NCBI RefSeq assembly: GCF_012650175.1
Contig: NZ_JAAILI010000080.1
Location: 142,722 to 206,721 of the forward strand
Source: Sphingomonas sp. S2M10
GTDB lineage: Bacteria > Pseudomonadota > Alphaproteobacteria > Sphingomonadales > Sphingomonadaceae
Direction: 5' to 3'
Length of the DNA: 64,000 nucleotides
The position numbers were made by a program, and so were the translations under genes. The notes beneath the pieces were generated by a model. That model worked only from the letters and a program-made list of their open reading frames with translations, was not told where the DNA came from and made no database searches. Shown here piece by piece: positions 25,818-35,166 of this stretch. The number at the start of each line of letters is the position of its first letter. Position 1 is the stretch's first letter.

Positions 25818-26924
25818 TCAGGCGAAGCGGACGCGCAGCGTGCGCCGACGCGCGCGCAAGGCGCCGCCGACAAGGCCGAAACCGCCGATCATCATCGCCC
25901 AGCTGGCCGGTTCGGGCACGGCTGCCGCAGCGACATAGCTGGTGATATAGCTCTTGTAGGGCCGCAACCAGGTATCGCCGGACACCTCGCCGACCGACGA
26001 ATTGGTGCAGCCGGCGGCGCCGGCCGCGCTGCCGGTGGTACCGCCCGCGCCATAGGGATCGATGCTGCCGAGCAGTCCGCAGCTCTGGCGAGTGAACGCA
26101 TTGCCGCTGATGCCGAAGGACGTGACGGCGACGATCTTGCCGTCGATGAACTCGGGGCCACCCGAATCGCCGGGCGACGAGTTGCTCTCGCCGACGATGC
26201 CGCGCTGGCTGCCGTCGGCACCGAGCAGGCGACCGAACACGTCGTGCGTGGCGGTGCCGTCGTCAAAGTCGGACAGCAGGATGTTTTCCGACCAGCCGGT
26301 GACGAGATCGCCGTAGAATTCGTAGAGATTCTTGCCTTCGCGCTGCGCATAGTCCTGCGTCACGCCTCCGGTGCCGGTGCCCTGCGGGCCGCCGATCGTG
26401 CCGGTGCCGACCCGCGTATATTCCGCGAGCGGATCGCCCTCATAGATGCTGTAGGTGTCGACGCCGGTCGCGCGGGTGCCGAGCTTGAACAGCGCGAAGT
26501 CGCCGCCTTCGGTCGCGTCGCCGGTATAGGTGGGGCTCACCTGCCAGGAAACGGCCTGGAAGGTCGTGGCACCGGTGGCCTCGCGGATCGACGGCAGGAA
26601 GAAGGAAATCGACGTGACCGGATCGCTGACGCCTTCCTCGTTGACGTCGGAGAGGCAGTGGCCCGCCGTCAGGACAACGTTGGAAGAGAGCAGGGCGCCC
26701 GTGCAGATCGAGCCGAAGCCGGTCGTGGCCGTCGAGACGGTGGATACGAACAGGCTGCCAACGCCGGTATAGGCGCCGCCCGTTCGGCCGGTGGCGACCG
26801 CCGCCGCGGTCGTGTAGGTGATCCGCGTGGAAACCGCCCCGGGATTGGCCAGTTTCTGCGCTTGTGCAGAAGTCGCGGAAAGCGCCAGGATCGTGGCGAT
26901 CGCTGCGGACGAGATCAGTCGCAT
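25818..26924 (-). CDS. Trypsin-like serine protease with PEP-CTERM sorting signal
   Basis: A 368-residue exported protein. Signal peptide ~1-23 (ending SAQAQ). Chymotrypsin-fold catalytic triad: His89 in LTAGHC, Asp142 in GGDFALF, Ser254 in GDSGGP. The C-terminus has VPEPASWAMMIGGFG, a hydrophobic run and an Arg cluster (RARRR), the PEP-CTERM signal read by EpsH/XrtA-type exosortases. It should be cut from its membrane anchor and released or linked to surface polymer. The ATG at 26924 has AAGGGGGA before it. The exosortase gene is not in the window. Confidence 0.88.
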   Translation of the reverse strand: MRLISSAAIATILALSATSAQAQKLANPGAVSTRITYTTAAAVATGRTGGAYTGVGSLFVSTVSTATTGFGSICTGALLSSNVVLTAGHCLSDVNEEGVSDPVTSISFFLPSIREATGATTFQAVSWQVSPTYTGDATEGGDFALFKLGTRATGVDTYSIYEGDPLAEYTRVGTGTIGGPQGTGTGGVTQDYAQREGKNLYEFYGDLVTGWSENILLSDFDDGTATHDVFGRLLGADGSQRGIVGESNSSPGDSGGPEFIDGKIVAVTSFGISGNAFTRQSCGLLGSIDPYGAGGTTGSAAGAAGCTNSSVGEVSGDTWLRPYKSYITSYVAAAAVPEPASWAMMIGGFGLVGGALRARRRTLRVRFA

Positions 26925-27276
26925 GTGCAGTCCCCCTTGTTCACGATAAAACAGAACGCAAACGCGGGGCCGTTGCGCCAACTACGTCAGCGCACGGAAG
27001 CTCGGTCGAGCTCACCAGGCAATGCGCAGAACGGCAATAAATGCCCCATCCGTATTGTGCGTAGGTTTGATCAACGGCGTCAAGCATTTGGTAACCATAA
27101 TGCCGTTTCAATTCAGCTCGTTACTGCATGCGGCGGCGCGGCGCTTCGGGCGCTTGTGTCCGGTGTGGATACAATATAGCATCTCGGCACCAAGCCGGTG
27201 TCGAGGCCTGGCCGAACGCCGCCATGCGTGGCCGAGGTACGCAACTACGGGGAATCGAATCAGCGCGACAGGGAGA
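26925..27276 (+). other. 352-nt intergenic region, no gene seen
   Basis: The left part holds the ribosome site and presumed promoter of the protease on the minus strand, and is AT-richer than its surroundings. At 27168 it has GATACAATATAGCATC, a loose relative of the motif seen at the zinc island but not a match. No protein-like frame was found. Confidence 0.4.
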
Positions 27277-27352
<76 letters not shown>

Positions 27353-27382
27353 GTACCGGAAGGCGTTTGGGCAGAAGGAAGA

Positions 27383-27458
<76 letters not shown>

Positions 27459-27557
27459 ATCCGGCTTCTGCATGGCGCCCTTGGTGGGGCGCCGCCGCTT
27501 CGGAGGGGCGCCTTTAGCGTCGCCTCGCGCGGCTTGTAAACCCCAAAAATGAAAAAA

Positions 27558-28676
27558 TCACCAGCGCGTCTTGGTGCGGCCGTCGCGGTCGATCGAGAGG
27601 AGGATTCCAAGGCACAGCATGAAGGTCATCACCGCGGTACCGCCGAAGCTGATCAGCGGCAGTGGGACGCCGACCACCGGCGCGAGGCCGATCACCATCG
27701 CCATGTTGATCGAGCAATAGAGGAACATCGTGCCGGAGAGCCCCGCGGCGGTCAGTCGCCCGAATCGCGTCTTGGCGCGCATGCCGACGCCGATGCCCCA
27801 GGCGATCAGCATGCCGAAGGCGATGATCAGGAACACGCCGCCGGCCAGCCCCCATTCCTCCATCATCGTCGCCAGCGCGAAATCGGTCTGGCCTTCGGGC
27901 AGATAGTCGAGATGGCTCTGGGTGCCCTGCAGGAAGCCCTTGCCGAAGATGCCGCCCGAACCGATCGCGATCTTGGACTGGGTGATGTGGTAGCCGGTGC
28001 CGAGCGGATCGCGCTCGGGATCGAGGAAGATCAGCACGCGGTTGCGCTGATAGTCGTGCAGCACGAAGTTGAAGGCGAGCGGGGCGGCCACTGCCACCGC
28101 CAGCGCACCGGCAATGAACAGGCGCAAGGGCACGCCCGCCAGGAACATCACCATCACGCCGCAGCCGGTGATCATCAGCCCGGTGCCGAGATCGGGCTGC
28201 ATGATGACCAGCAACGCCGGCACGCCGATCAGCACGCAGGCGGGCCAGATCGCCACGAACTTGCGCGTCTCGCTCGCCGGCAGCATCTCGTAGAAGCGGG
28301 CGAGCGCGAGCACGATCATCGGCTTCATCAGCTCGGAGGGCTGGAACTGGAAGCCGCCCAGGCTGATCCAGCGCTGGCTGCCGCCGGCCACCTTGCCGAG
28401 CGCCTCCACGCCGAGCAGCGCGACCACCAGCGCGCCGTAGATCGGCAGCGACCATTGCGACAGGATGCGCACGGGGATGCGCGACATGCCGATCGCCATC
28501 GCCAGGAACAGGAAGAAGCGAGTGCCCTGGTTGAGCGCCCAGGGGCGGATGTTGCCGTTGGCGGCCGAATAGAGCACGACCAGCCCGAATCCGCCGATCG
28601 CCAGCACCAGGAACAGCACCTTCCAGGGCAGCTGCGCGACCTGCATGGGGACGATGCCGTTGCCGGGGCGCGCCAT
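27558..28676 (-). CDS. rodA: Rod-shape peptidoglycan glycosyltransferase RodA
   Basis: A 372-residue SEDS-family membrane protein with about ten transmembrane helices. Diagnostic segments are GGSQRWISLGGFQFQPSELM, MQPDLGTGLM, DFALATMMEEWGLAG and PLISFGGTAVMTFM. RodA polymerises glycan strands from lipid II together with PBP2. The start shares one base with the mrdA stop (TGATG). It is the last gene of mreB-mreC-mreD-mrdA-rodA. Confidence 0.95.
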   Translation of the reverse strand: MARPGNGIVPMQVAQLPWKVLFLVLAIGGFGLVVLYSAANGNIRPWALNQGTRFFLFLAMAIGMSRIPVRILSQWSLPIYGALVVALLGVEALGKVAGGSQRWISLGGFQFQPSELMKPMIVLALARFYEMLPASETRKFVAIWPACVLIGVPALLVIMQPDLGTGLMITGCGVMVMFLAGVPLRLFIAGALAVAVAAPLAFNFVLHDYQRNRVLIFLDPERDPLGTGYHITQSKIAIGSGGIFGKGFLQGTQSHLDYLPEGQTDFALATMMEEWGLAGGVFLIIAFGMLIAWGIGVGMRAKTRFGRLTAAGLSGTMFLYCSINMAMVIGLAPVVGVPLPLISFGGTAVMTFMLCLGILLSIDRDGRTKTRW

Positions 28677-30703
28677 CAGTCGCCCTCCACGCTGCCGGTG
28701 GGGGCGACGTCGCGCCTGGTCGAATCGGCGGTGCTGTTGGCGGCCTGGTCGGCGAGGCTGCTCGCGGCTTCCTCGGTATCCTCCGGCGCGGGCGGCGGCG
28801 GGGTCGCCTGCGCGGCACGGAAGGCATCGGCCTGCGCGGCCATCCGCGTCGTATAGTCGCCGCCCCAGGTGGGCTCCACTTCGGCCAGCGTCTTCATCGC
28901 CTGATCACGATCGAACAGATAGGTCATGATGTCCCGGCCGATCAGCGGCGTGTCGAGATTGCGGATCGTGTGGCCGTTATGCTCGAGCACGATCGCGGCG
29001 GCATATTTCGGATTGTCGTGGGGGGCGAAGCAGACGAGCAGCGCGTGGTCGCGCATCTTGAACGGCAGCGATCCGTTCTTGAGCACGCCGGTGCGGCGCT
29101 CCGCCATGGTGATGCGGCGGACCTGCGCGGTACCGGTCTTGCCGGCCAGCGCCACGCCCGGCACGTACATGCGCGCCGCGCCGCCGGTGCCGCCACCGTT
29201 GATCACGCCGTACATCGCGTCGCGCACCACCGCGAGGTTCTCGGCGCTTACCGGCAGGGGCTGCGCACCGGAAGGGCCGTTGGCGAGCAGCCGCGGCACC
29301 AGGATCTTGCCCGAGGCGAGCCGGCTGGCCATCACCGCCAGCTGCAGCGGATTGGCCAGCACATAGCCCTGGCCGATCGAGGCGTTGAGCGAATCCGCCA
29401 CCGTCCAGGGATGATGGTATTTCTTCAGCTTCCAGGCGCTGTCGGGCACGGTGCCATAGCGCTGGGTGGTGAAGGGCATGTCGAATTTCTGGCCCAGGCC
29501 CAGCATCCGCGCCATCGGCGCGATCGCATCATAGCCGACGCGGCGGATCATCTCGTAGAAATAGATGTCGCAGCTCTGCATGATCGCGTTTTTCAGGTCG
29601 AGCGGCCCGTGCCCGCCCTTCTTGTGGCAGTGGAACACGCCGCTGCCGACGCGCAGCGCACCCGAGCAGAACACCCGCTCGTTCGGGCTCACTCCCGCCG
29701 CCATCAGCGCGAGGCCGTTCATCGGCTTGACGGTGGAGCCCGGCGGGTAGAGGCCCTGCAGCACCTTGTTCATCAAGGGCACGTGATCGTCCTCGGACAG
29801 CATCTTCCATTCGAGCTGGCTGATGCCGTCGGAGAAGCTGTTGGGATCGTAGGACGGCATCGACACCATCGACAGGATGTCGCCGCTCGCCACGTCGATG
29901 ACGATCGCCGAGCCCGAATTGGTGCCCAGCCGCCGCGCGACATATTCCTGCAGGCCGGAGTCGATGGTGAGCTTGATGCTTTCGCCGGGCGTGTCGGCGC
30001 GCGTCTCCAGCTCGCGTACCGGGCGACCATGCGCCGTCACCTCGACGCGCTTGGCGCCGGGTTGTCCGCGCAGCCGCTTGTCCAGCGTCTTTTCCAGCCC
30101 GTCCTTGCCCAGCTTGAAGCCGGGGGTGACGAGCAGCGGGTCCTTGTCCGCCTTGAACTGCTCGGCCGAGGCAGTGCCGACATAGCCGATCAGATGGCCG
30201 ACGCCGGCGCCCAGCGGATAATGGCGGGCATAGCCGCGGGTCGGCGCGACGCCGGGCAATTCAGGTTGCCGCACCAGCACCGCGGCGAAGCGATCCCAGT
30301 CGAGATTTTCGGCCACCTGCACCGGGCGAAAGCCGCCGGCGCGCTTCAGGTCCGTCTCGATCCGGGCGAGATCCTCCGGCGCGAGCGCGAGCAGCCGGGT
30401 CAGCTCGGCGAGCAGCTTGTCCTTGTCGACGATGCGATCGGGGATCAGGTCGACGCGAAAGTCGGTGCGGTTGCTGGCGAGCGGCTTGCCACTGCGATCG
30501 AGCAGCCAGCCCCGGCGCGGCGGGATCAGCGTGTTGTTGACCCGGTTGCTCTCGGCCTTGAGCTTGTACTGCTCGTTCTCGACCACCGAAAGCCAGGCCA
30601 TTCGGCCCGCCAGCACCATGCCGACACCGCCCTGCGCGGCGCCCAGCACCACGGCGCGGCGGGAGAAGCTGTAGGTCTGGGCGGCTTCGGTGATCCGCAC
30701 CAT
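28676..30703 (-). CDS. mrdA: Penicillin-binding protein 2 (rod elongation transpeptidase)
   Basis: A 675-residue class B penicillin-binding protein. A short cytoplasmic start is followed by a membrane anchor (~18-38), the dimerisation domain (PPRRGWLLDRSGKPLASN) and the transpeptidase domain. Active-site Ser323 lies in PPGSTVKP, followed by SCD in place of SxN and by KTGTAQ. It cross-links peptidoglycan for cell elongation with RodA. The C-terminal ~40 residues are Pro/Glu-rich and poorly conserved. It starts 3 nt after the mreD stop. Confidence 0.95.
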   Translation of the reverse strand: MVRITEAAQTYSFSRRAVVLGAAQGGVGMVLAGRMAWLSVVENEQYKLKAESNRVNNTLIPPRRGWLLDRSGKPLASNRTDFRVDLIPDRIVDKDKLLAELTRLLALAPEDLARIETDLKRAGGFRPVQVAENLDWDRFAAVLVRQPELPGVAPTRGYARHYPLGAGVGHLIGYVGTASAEQFKADKDPLLVTPGFKLGKDGLEKTLDKRLRGQPGAKRVEVTAHGRPVRELETRADTPGESIKLTIDSGLQEYVARRLGTNSGSAIVIDVASGDILSMVSMPSYDPNSFSDGISQLEWKMLSEDDHVPLMNKVLQGLYPPGSTVKPMNGLALMAAGVSPNERVFCSGALRVGSGVFHCHKKGGHGPLDLKNAIMQSCDIYFYEMIRRVGYDAIAPMARMLGLGQKFDMPFTTQRYGTVPDSAWKLKKYHHPWTVADSLNASIGQGYVLANPLQLAVMASRLASGKILVPRLLANGPSGAQPLPVSAENLAVVRDAMYGVINGGGTGGAARMYVPGVALAGKTGTAQVRRITMAERRTGVLKNGSLPFKMRDHALLVCFAPHDNPKYAAAIVLEHNGHTIRNLDTPLIGRDIMTYLFDRDQAMKTLAEVEPTWGGDYTTRMAAQADAFRAAQATPPPPAPEDTEEAASSLADQAANSTADSTRRDVAPTGSVEGD

Positions 30704-30706
30704 GGC

Positions 30707-31216
30707 TCAGGCCTTCACCACGTCACGGTCGAGCCAGGCGCACAGCCGGGAGGCGAGCGGAAACAGCATCGCCGAGGCGCCGGCCTGGAGCAGCAGCGCG
30801 GCATCGACCTTGGCCGAGATCGGCGACGCGAGGAAGCGTCCCGCGATCAGCACGAAGCCGGTCGCGCCTGCGGCGATGAGCCAGTCCTGCCAGAAATTCC
30901 GCCACACGATGCGCGTCTCTAGCACGTCGATGATCAACATGCATGCCATCCACAGGAACATCGCCGCGCCGAAGGGCTGGCCGCTGAGCAGATCGTCGAA
31001 CAGCCCCAGCGGCGCGGCGGCCCAGACGCGCAGCGCATCGGGTCGCAGCAGTCGCCAGCCGAGCAGCATCAGCAGGCCGAACGGCGGCAGGAAGGGGACG
31101 GTGGCGATTACCGGCAGGATCGTGACCAGCGAACCGAGCGCGATCGACAGCGGCGCCAGCCAGCGCGCCCGGGGGCGCGGTGACGGCACTCCCAGCGGCT
31201 GCAGGTCCAGCGCCAT
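30707..31216 (-). CDS. mreD: Rod-shape-determining protein MreD
   Basis: A 169-residue inner-membrane protein with about five transmembrane helices, including LLMLLGWRLLRPDAL and PLGLFDDLLSGQPFG, the latter typical of MreD. It belongs to the elongasome and sits between MreC and PBP2/RodA. The ATG at 31216 overlaps the mreC stop by one base; a GTG one codon earlier is possible. Poor conservation is normal for MreD, so position in the operon adds much of the certainty. Confidence 0.88.
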   Translation of the reverse strand: MALDLQPLGVPSPRPRARWLAPLSIALGSLVTILPVIATVPFLPPFGLLMLLGWRLLRPDALRVWAAAPLGLFDDLLSGQPFGAAMFLWMACMLIIDVLETRIVWRNFWQDWLIAAGATGFVLIAGRFLASPISAKVDAALLLQAGASAMLFPLASRLCAWLDRDVVKA

Positions 31217-32115
31217 CACTTGCCCCCGGCGGCGGCGGCTGGCGTGGGGAAGGGCTGGGGCGGCGGTGCCGGCTCGGGCAGGAACACGCGCAGCACCATC
31301 ACGAAATCGGCCATGTCCGGATTGCTGGCGGGCGTCGCGGTCGCGGAATCGCGCCCGGTCTGGGTCACGCGGCCGAGCGGGATATTGGGCGGGAACACGC
31401 CACCGGTCCCCGACGTCACCAGCAGGTCGCCGGGGCGGAAGGGGTTGGCGGCGGCATTGGCGGCGCGCACGTCGAGCGTGCCGTCGCCGCGGCCGGTGAC
31501 GATCGCCGGGAGCCCGTCGCTCGCACGACGGACGGGAATCGTGCTGTCCGGATCGGTGACGAGGAGCACGCGCGCGGCATTGGGGCCCGCCTCGACCACC
31601 TGGCCGACCAGCCCCGCGCCGTCGCGGACCGGCTGGCCCTGCGCCACGCGCTGCCAGCTGCCGGCGTTGAGGGTCGCGTAGCGTCGCGTGCTCGATGCCG
31701 AGGAATTTACCAGCCGGGCGACGACGATCGTCTCCGGCGTGGCATCGCGCACCTTGAGGAGCAGCCGCAGCCGCTGGTTCTCGCGCTCCAGCCCCAGCGC
31801 GCGCTGAAGCGCGGCATGTTCTGCCTCGATGCGGCGCCTGAGGCGGGCATTCTCGCTCCGCACGCCGAAATAGCTGCCGATCGCACCCGGCACGCTGCCC
31901 ACCCCACGCCGCACCGTGTCGAGGCCGGAGGAGACCGGCGTGGTGACCTCGGCGACAGTGCTGCGCAGCGCAGCGAACAGATGCGGGTTGTAGCGCGAGA
32001 CCAGCACCAGCCCGCCGCCGATCAGCAACAGGCCGATCGCCGCCACATAGCCGAAGAACAGCCCATATTGCGCCCGTCGCGAGAACCCCGGGCGCCGATT
32101 CCGTGGCGGCGCCAT
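31216..32115 (-). CDS. mreC: Rod-shape-determining protein MreC
   Basis: A 299-residue protein with one N-terminal transmembrane helix (~18-40), a coiled coil (~85-125) and the periplasmic beta-domain (QPVRDGAGLVGQV, LLVTDPDSTIPV, LVTSGTGGVFPPNIPLG). It ends in a Pro-rich tail. MreC links the cytoplasmic MreB filaments to PBP2. The ATG at 32115 lies 16 nt after the mreB stop; a longer in-frame start is inside mreB and is unlikely. Confidence 0.93.
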   Translation of the reverse strand: MAPPRNRRPGFSRRAQYGLFFGYVAAIGLLLIGGGLVLVSRYNPHLFAALRSTVAEVTTPVSSGLDTVRRGVGSVPGAIGSYFGVRSENARLRRRIEAEHAALQRALGLERENQRLRLLLKVRDATPETIVVARLVNSSASSTRRYATLNAGSWQRVAQGQPVRDGAGLVGQVVEAGPNAARVLLVTDPDSTIPVRRASDGLPAIVTGRGDGTLDVRAANAAANPFRPGDLLVTSGTGGVFPPNIPLGRVTQTGRDSATATPASNPDMADFVMVLRVFLPEPAPPPQPFPTPAAAAGGK

Positions 32116-32131
32116 CGCCGTTGGCCTTTCG

Positions 32132-33172
32132 TCAGACCTGGAGGAGAACGCCGCGGAACATCGGATCCTCGAGCGCACGGCCGGTGCCCAGCGCCACGCA
32201 GGTCAGCGGATCCTCGGCGACGGTGACCGGCAGGCCGGTTTCGTCGCGCAGCACCTCGTCCAGCCCGTGCAGCAGCGCGCCGCCGCCGGTGAGGACGATG
32301 CCCTGGTCGACGATGTCGGCGGCGAGCTCGGGCGCGGTGTTTTCCAGCGCGATGCGGACGCCCTCGACGATGGTGTTGACCGGCTCGGACAGCGCCTCGG
32401 CGATCTGGCCCTGGTTGATCTGGATTTCCTTGGGCACGCCGTTGACGAGGTCGCGGCCCTTGATGTGGATCGTCTTGCCTATGCCGTCGACCGGCGGCTT
32501 GGCGACGCCGACTTCCTGCTTGATCCGCTCGGCGGTGGCTTCGCCGATCAGCAGGTTGTGGTTGCGGCGGACGTACGAGACGATCGCCTCGTCCATCTTG
32601 TCCCCGCCGACGCGGACCGAGGTGGAATAGGCCAGGCCGCGCAGGCTGAGCACCGCGACTTCCGTCGTGCCGCCGCCGATATCGACCACCATCGAACCGA
32701 TCGGCTCGGTGACGGGCATGTCGGCGCCGATCGCGGCGGCCATCGGCTCCTCGATCAGCCATACCTGGCTGGCGCCGGCGTTGGACGCGGCGTCGCGGAT
32801 CGCCCGGCGCTCGACCGAGGTGGAGCCCGACGGCACGCAGATCACGATCTCCGGCCAGCGCATGAAGCGACGCTGCCCGTGCACCTTGCGGATGAAGTGC
32901 TTGATCATCTCTTCGGCGACATCGATGTCGGCGATCACGCCGTCCCGCAGCGGACGAATCGCCTCGATCGAACCCGGCGTCTTGCCCATCATCAGCTTGG
33001 CGTCGTCGCCGACCGCCTTGACCTTCTTCACGCCGTTCAGCGTCTCGACCGCCACCACCGACGGCTCGTTGAGCACGATGCCGCGGCCACGGAGATACAC
33101 GACGGTATTCGCAGTACCCAGATCGATCGCCATGTCGTGGGACATGAATTTGAAAATGCGGGAGAAAGCCAT
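32132..33172 (-). CDS. mreB: Rod-shape-determining actin homologue MreB
   Basis: A 346-residue bacterial actin. The phosphate-1 loop is AIDLGTANTVVY; VVDIGGGTTEVAVLS and VLTGGGALLHGL are the phosphate-2 and adenosine motifs. It forms membrane-bound filaments that steer cell-wall growth. It is first in the rod-shape operon; the 151-nt gap to divergent mutL must hold both promoters. A long in-frame extension exists upstream but crosses mutL and is a GC artefact. Confidence 0.97.
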   Translation of the reverse strand: MAFSRIFKFMSHDMAIDLGTANTVVYLRGRGIVLNEPSVVAVETLNGVKKVKAVGDDAKLMMGKTPGSIEAIRPLRDGVIADIDVAEEMIKHFIRKVHGQRRFMRWPEIVICVPSGSTSVERRAIRDAASNAGASQVWLIEEPMAAAIGADMPVTEPIGSMVVDIGGGTTEVAVLSLRGLAYSTSVRVGGDKMDEAIVSYVRRNHNLLIGEATAERIKQEVGVAKPPVDGIGKTIHIKGRDLVNGVPKEIQINQGQIAEALSEPVNTIVEGVRIALENTAPELAADIVDQGIVLTGGGALLHGLDEVLRDETGLPVTVAEDPLTCVALGTGRALEDPMFRGVLLQV

Positions 33173-33323
33173 TGATTGATCCGTCCTGCCGGTTGGGCGC
33201 CCCCCGTCCGGCTGCTCGCACAAAATGTTTGGCCCGAACCCTTTCCGGGACGGAGTTCTATCCGGCCTGGTGCCATGCGGTTGCGGGTCGCGGGAGGCCG
33301 TCGCTTGGGCTACAGCGAATGCC

Positions 33324-35159
33324 ATGTCAATACGCCGCCTGCCCGAACATCTTGTCAATCGTATTGCAGCCGGCGAGGTGGTCGAACGCCCTGCCAGCGC
33401 GCTGAAGGAACTGGTTGAAAACGCAATCGACGCAGGCGCGACACGGATCGCCGTGAAGCTGGGCGGCGGCGGCATCGAATTGATCGAGGTGATCGACGAC
33501 GGCTGCGGCATGGCGCCCGCCGACATGGCGCTTGCGCTGGAGCGCCACGCCACCTCCAAGCTGCCGACGGACGATATCGAGCACGTCGCGACGTTGGGTT
33601 TTCGGGGCGAGGCGCTGCCTTCGATTGCGAGCGTCGCGCAGCTCACGCTGGAAAGCCGGGTACGCGGCGCCGAAGGCTGGTCGCTGACCGTCGACAATGG
33701 CGCGCGGATCGCCGAGGGACCGGCTGCATTGCCGCCCGGCACGCGGGTGCGGGTGGAGGCGCTGTTCGGCCGGGTGCCGGCGCGGCGCAAGTTCCTGCGC
33801 TCGACGCGGGCCGAATATGCCGCCTGTCTCGACGGGATGAAGCGGCTCGCCATGGCGCGGCCGGACATCGCCTTCTCGGTCGAACATGACGGCCGACGCG
33901 TGCTGAGCGTGCAGAGCGGCGAGAGCCGGCCCGCGCGGGTGGCGGCGCTGACCGACCGGGCGCTGCAGGAGAACAGCGTCGCGATCGATTTCGAGCGCGA
34001 GGGGCTGGTGCTCGGCGGGGTGGCGAGCATCCCGACCTTCAACCGCGGCGTGGCAGACCACCAATATCTGTTCGTCAACGGAAGGCCCGTGAAGGACCGG
34101 CTGCTCGTCGGCGCGGTGCGCGGCGCCTATGCCGAGATGCTGGCGCGCGACCGGCATCCGGTGGTGGCGCTGTTCCTCGACGTCCCGCCCGAGGTGGTCG
34201 ACGTCAACGTCCACCCCGCCAAGACCGAGGTACGCTTCCGCGATCCGGCGCTGGCGCGTGGGCTGATCGTCAGCGGCTTGCGGCGCGCGCTGGACGCGGC
34301 GGGGCATCGCAGCGTGCAGCGACCGAGCGAGGCGGCACTGGGGTTGTGGCAGCCGGGTTCGACACCGCTTAGCCCCTCCCCTTCAGGGGAGGGGTTGGGG
34401 TGGGGCAGTGTCTCACCGAGACCAACTTCTGGTCTGGAATCCCTCCACCCCAACCCCTCCTCCGAGGAGGAGGGGCTTAGGAGGTATTCCGGCACGGTTC
34501 GGGACCTCCAAACCTTCTTCGCCGCCGCCCCGCATGCCCGCGCCGAACCCGCCCGCCACGAAGCTCCGCTCGCCACCGATTTCCCGCTCGGCGTTGCCCG
34601 CGGGCAGGTCGCCAAGACCTATATCGTCGCCGAAGCCGAGGACGGCCTCGTCCTTGTCGACCAGCATGCCGCGCACGAGCGGCTGGTGCTGGAGCGGATG
34701 CGCCGCGCCATGGCCGGCGGCACCGTGCCCTCCCAGGCGCTGCTCCTCGCCGAAGTGGTCGAGCTCGACGAGCCCGGCTGCGACCGGCTCGAAGCCCGGA
34801 TCGAGGAATTGCGCGCCTTCGGGCTCGAACTCGAACGCTTCGGCCCGCGCGCGATGCTGGTCCGCGCGGTGCCGGCCGCGCTCGGCACCGGCGACATCCA
34901 CGGCCTCGTCACCGATCTCGCCGATGAGCTCGCCAGCTTCGACGAGGCGCTGAGCCTCAAGGAACGCCTCGACCATGTCGCCGCGACCATGGCCTGCCAT
35001 GGCTCGGTCCGCGCCGGGCGCATCCTCTCGGTCGCGGAAATGAACGCGCTGCTCCGCGAGATGGAGGTCACCCCCCATTCTGGCCAGTGCAACCATGGCC
35101 GCCCCACCTGGGTGAAGCTGGCGCATGGCGACATCGAGAAGCTGTTCGGCCGGAAGTGA
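33324..35159 (+). CDS. mutL: DNA mismatch repair protein MutL
   Basis: A 611-residue MutL. The GHKL ATPase domain shows ELVENAIDAGA, DDGCGM and GFRGEALPSI; the transducer domain has FVNGRPVKDR and DVNVHPAKTEVRF. The C-terminal domain carries the nicking-endonuclease motif DQHA-xx-E-xxxx-E from Asp446, as in MutL of bacteria without MutH. Residues ~350-385 in the flexible linker are encoded by a palindromic genomic repeat that keeps the frame open. The ATG at 33324 matches the family start (MSIRRLPEHLVNRIAAGEV). Confidence 0.95.
   Translation: MSIRRLPEHLVNRIAAGEVVERPASALKELVENAIDAGATRIAVKLGGGGIELIEVIDDGCGMAPADMALALERHATSKLPTDDIEHVATLGFRGEALPSIASVAQLTLESRVRGAEGWSLTVDNGARIAEGPAALPPGTRVRVEALFGRVPARRKFLRSTRAEYAACLDGMKRLAMARPDIAFSVEHDGRRVLSVQSGESRPARVAALTDRALQENSVAIDFEREGLVLGGVASIPTFNRGVADHQYLFVNGRPVKDRLLVGAVRGAYAEMLARDRHPVVALFLDVPPEVVDVNVHPAKTEVRFRDPALARGLIVSGLRRALDAAGHRSVQRPSEAALGLWQPGSTPLSPSPSGEGLGWGSVSPRPTSGLESLHPNPSSEEEGLRRYSGTVRDLQTFFAAAPHARAEPARHEAPLATDFPLGVARGQVAKTYIVAEAEDGLVLVDQHAAHERLVLERMRRAMAGGTVPSQALLLAEVVELDEPGCDRLEARIEELRAFGLELERFGPRAMLVRAVPAALGTGDIHGLVTDLADELASFDEALSLKERLDHVAATMACHGSVRAGRILSVAEMNALLREMEVTPHSGQCNHGRPTWVKLAHGDIEKLFGRK
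34371..34477. repeat. Palindromic repeat inside mutL coding sequence
   Basis: Arms of 33 nt (34371-34403 and 34445-34477) are inverted copies with a few mismatches, around a ~41-nt centre. Each arm itself holds a small hairpin (CCCCTCCCC TTCA GGGGAGGGG). The same type of element occurs between genes in this window. Here it is translated as part of the MutL linker (about residues 350-385, Ser/Pro/Gly/Glu-rich). Confidence 0.85.
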
Positions 35160-35166
35160 CGGCCGA

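Noticed and set aside
27168..27183. Possible fourth copy of the zinc-island motif (GATACAATATAGCATC)
   Set aside because: It differs from TGATACAACAT in its core, and no gene starts just downstream in the right direction.
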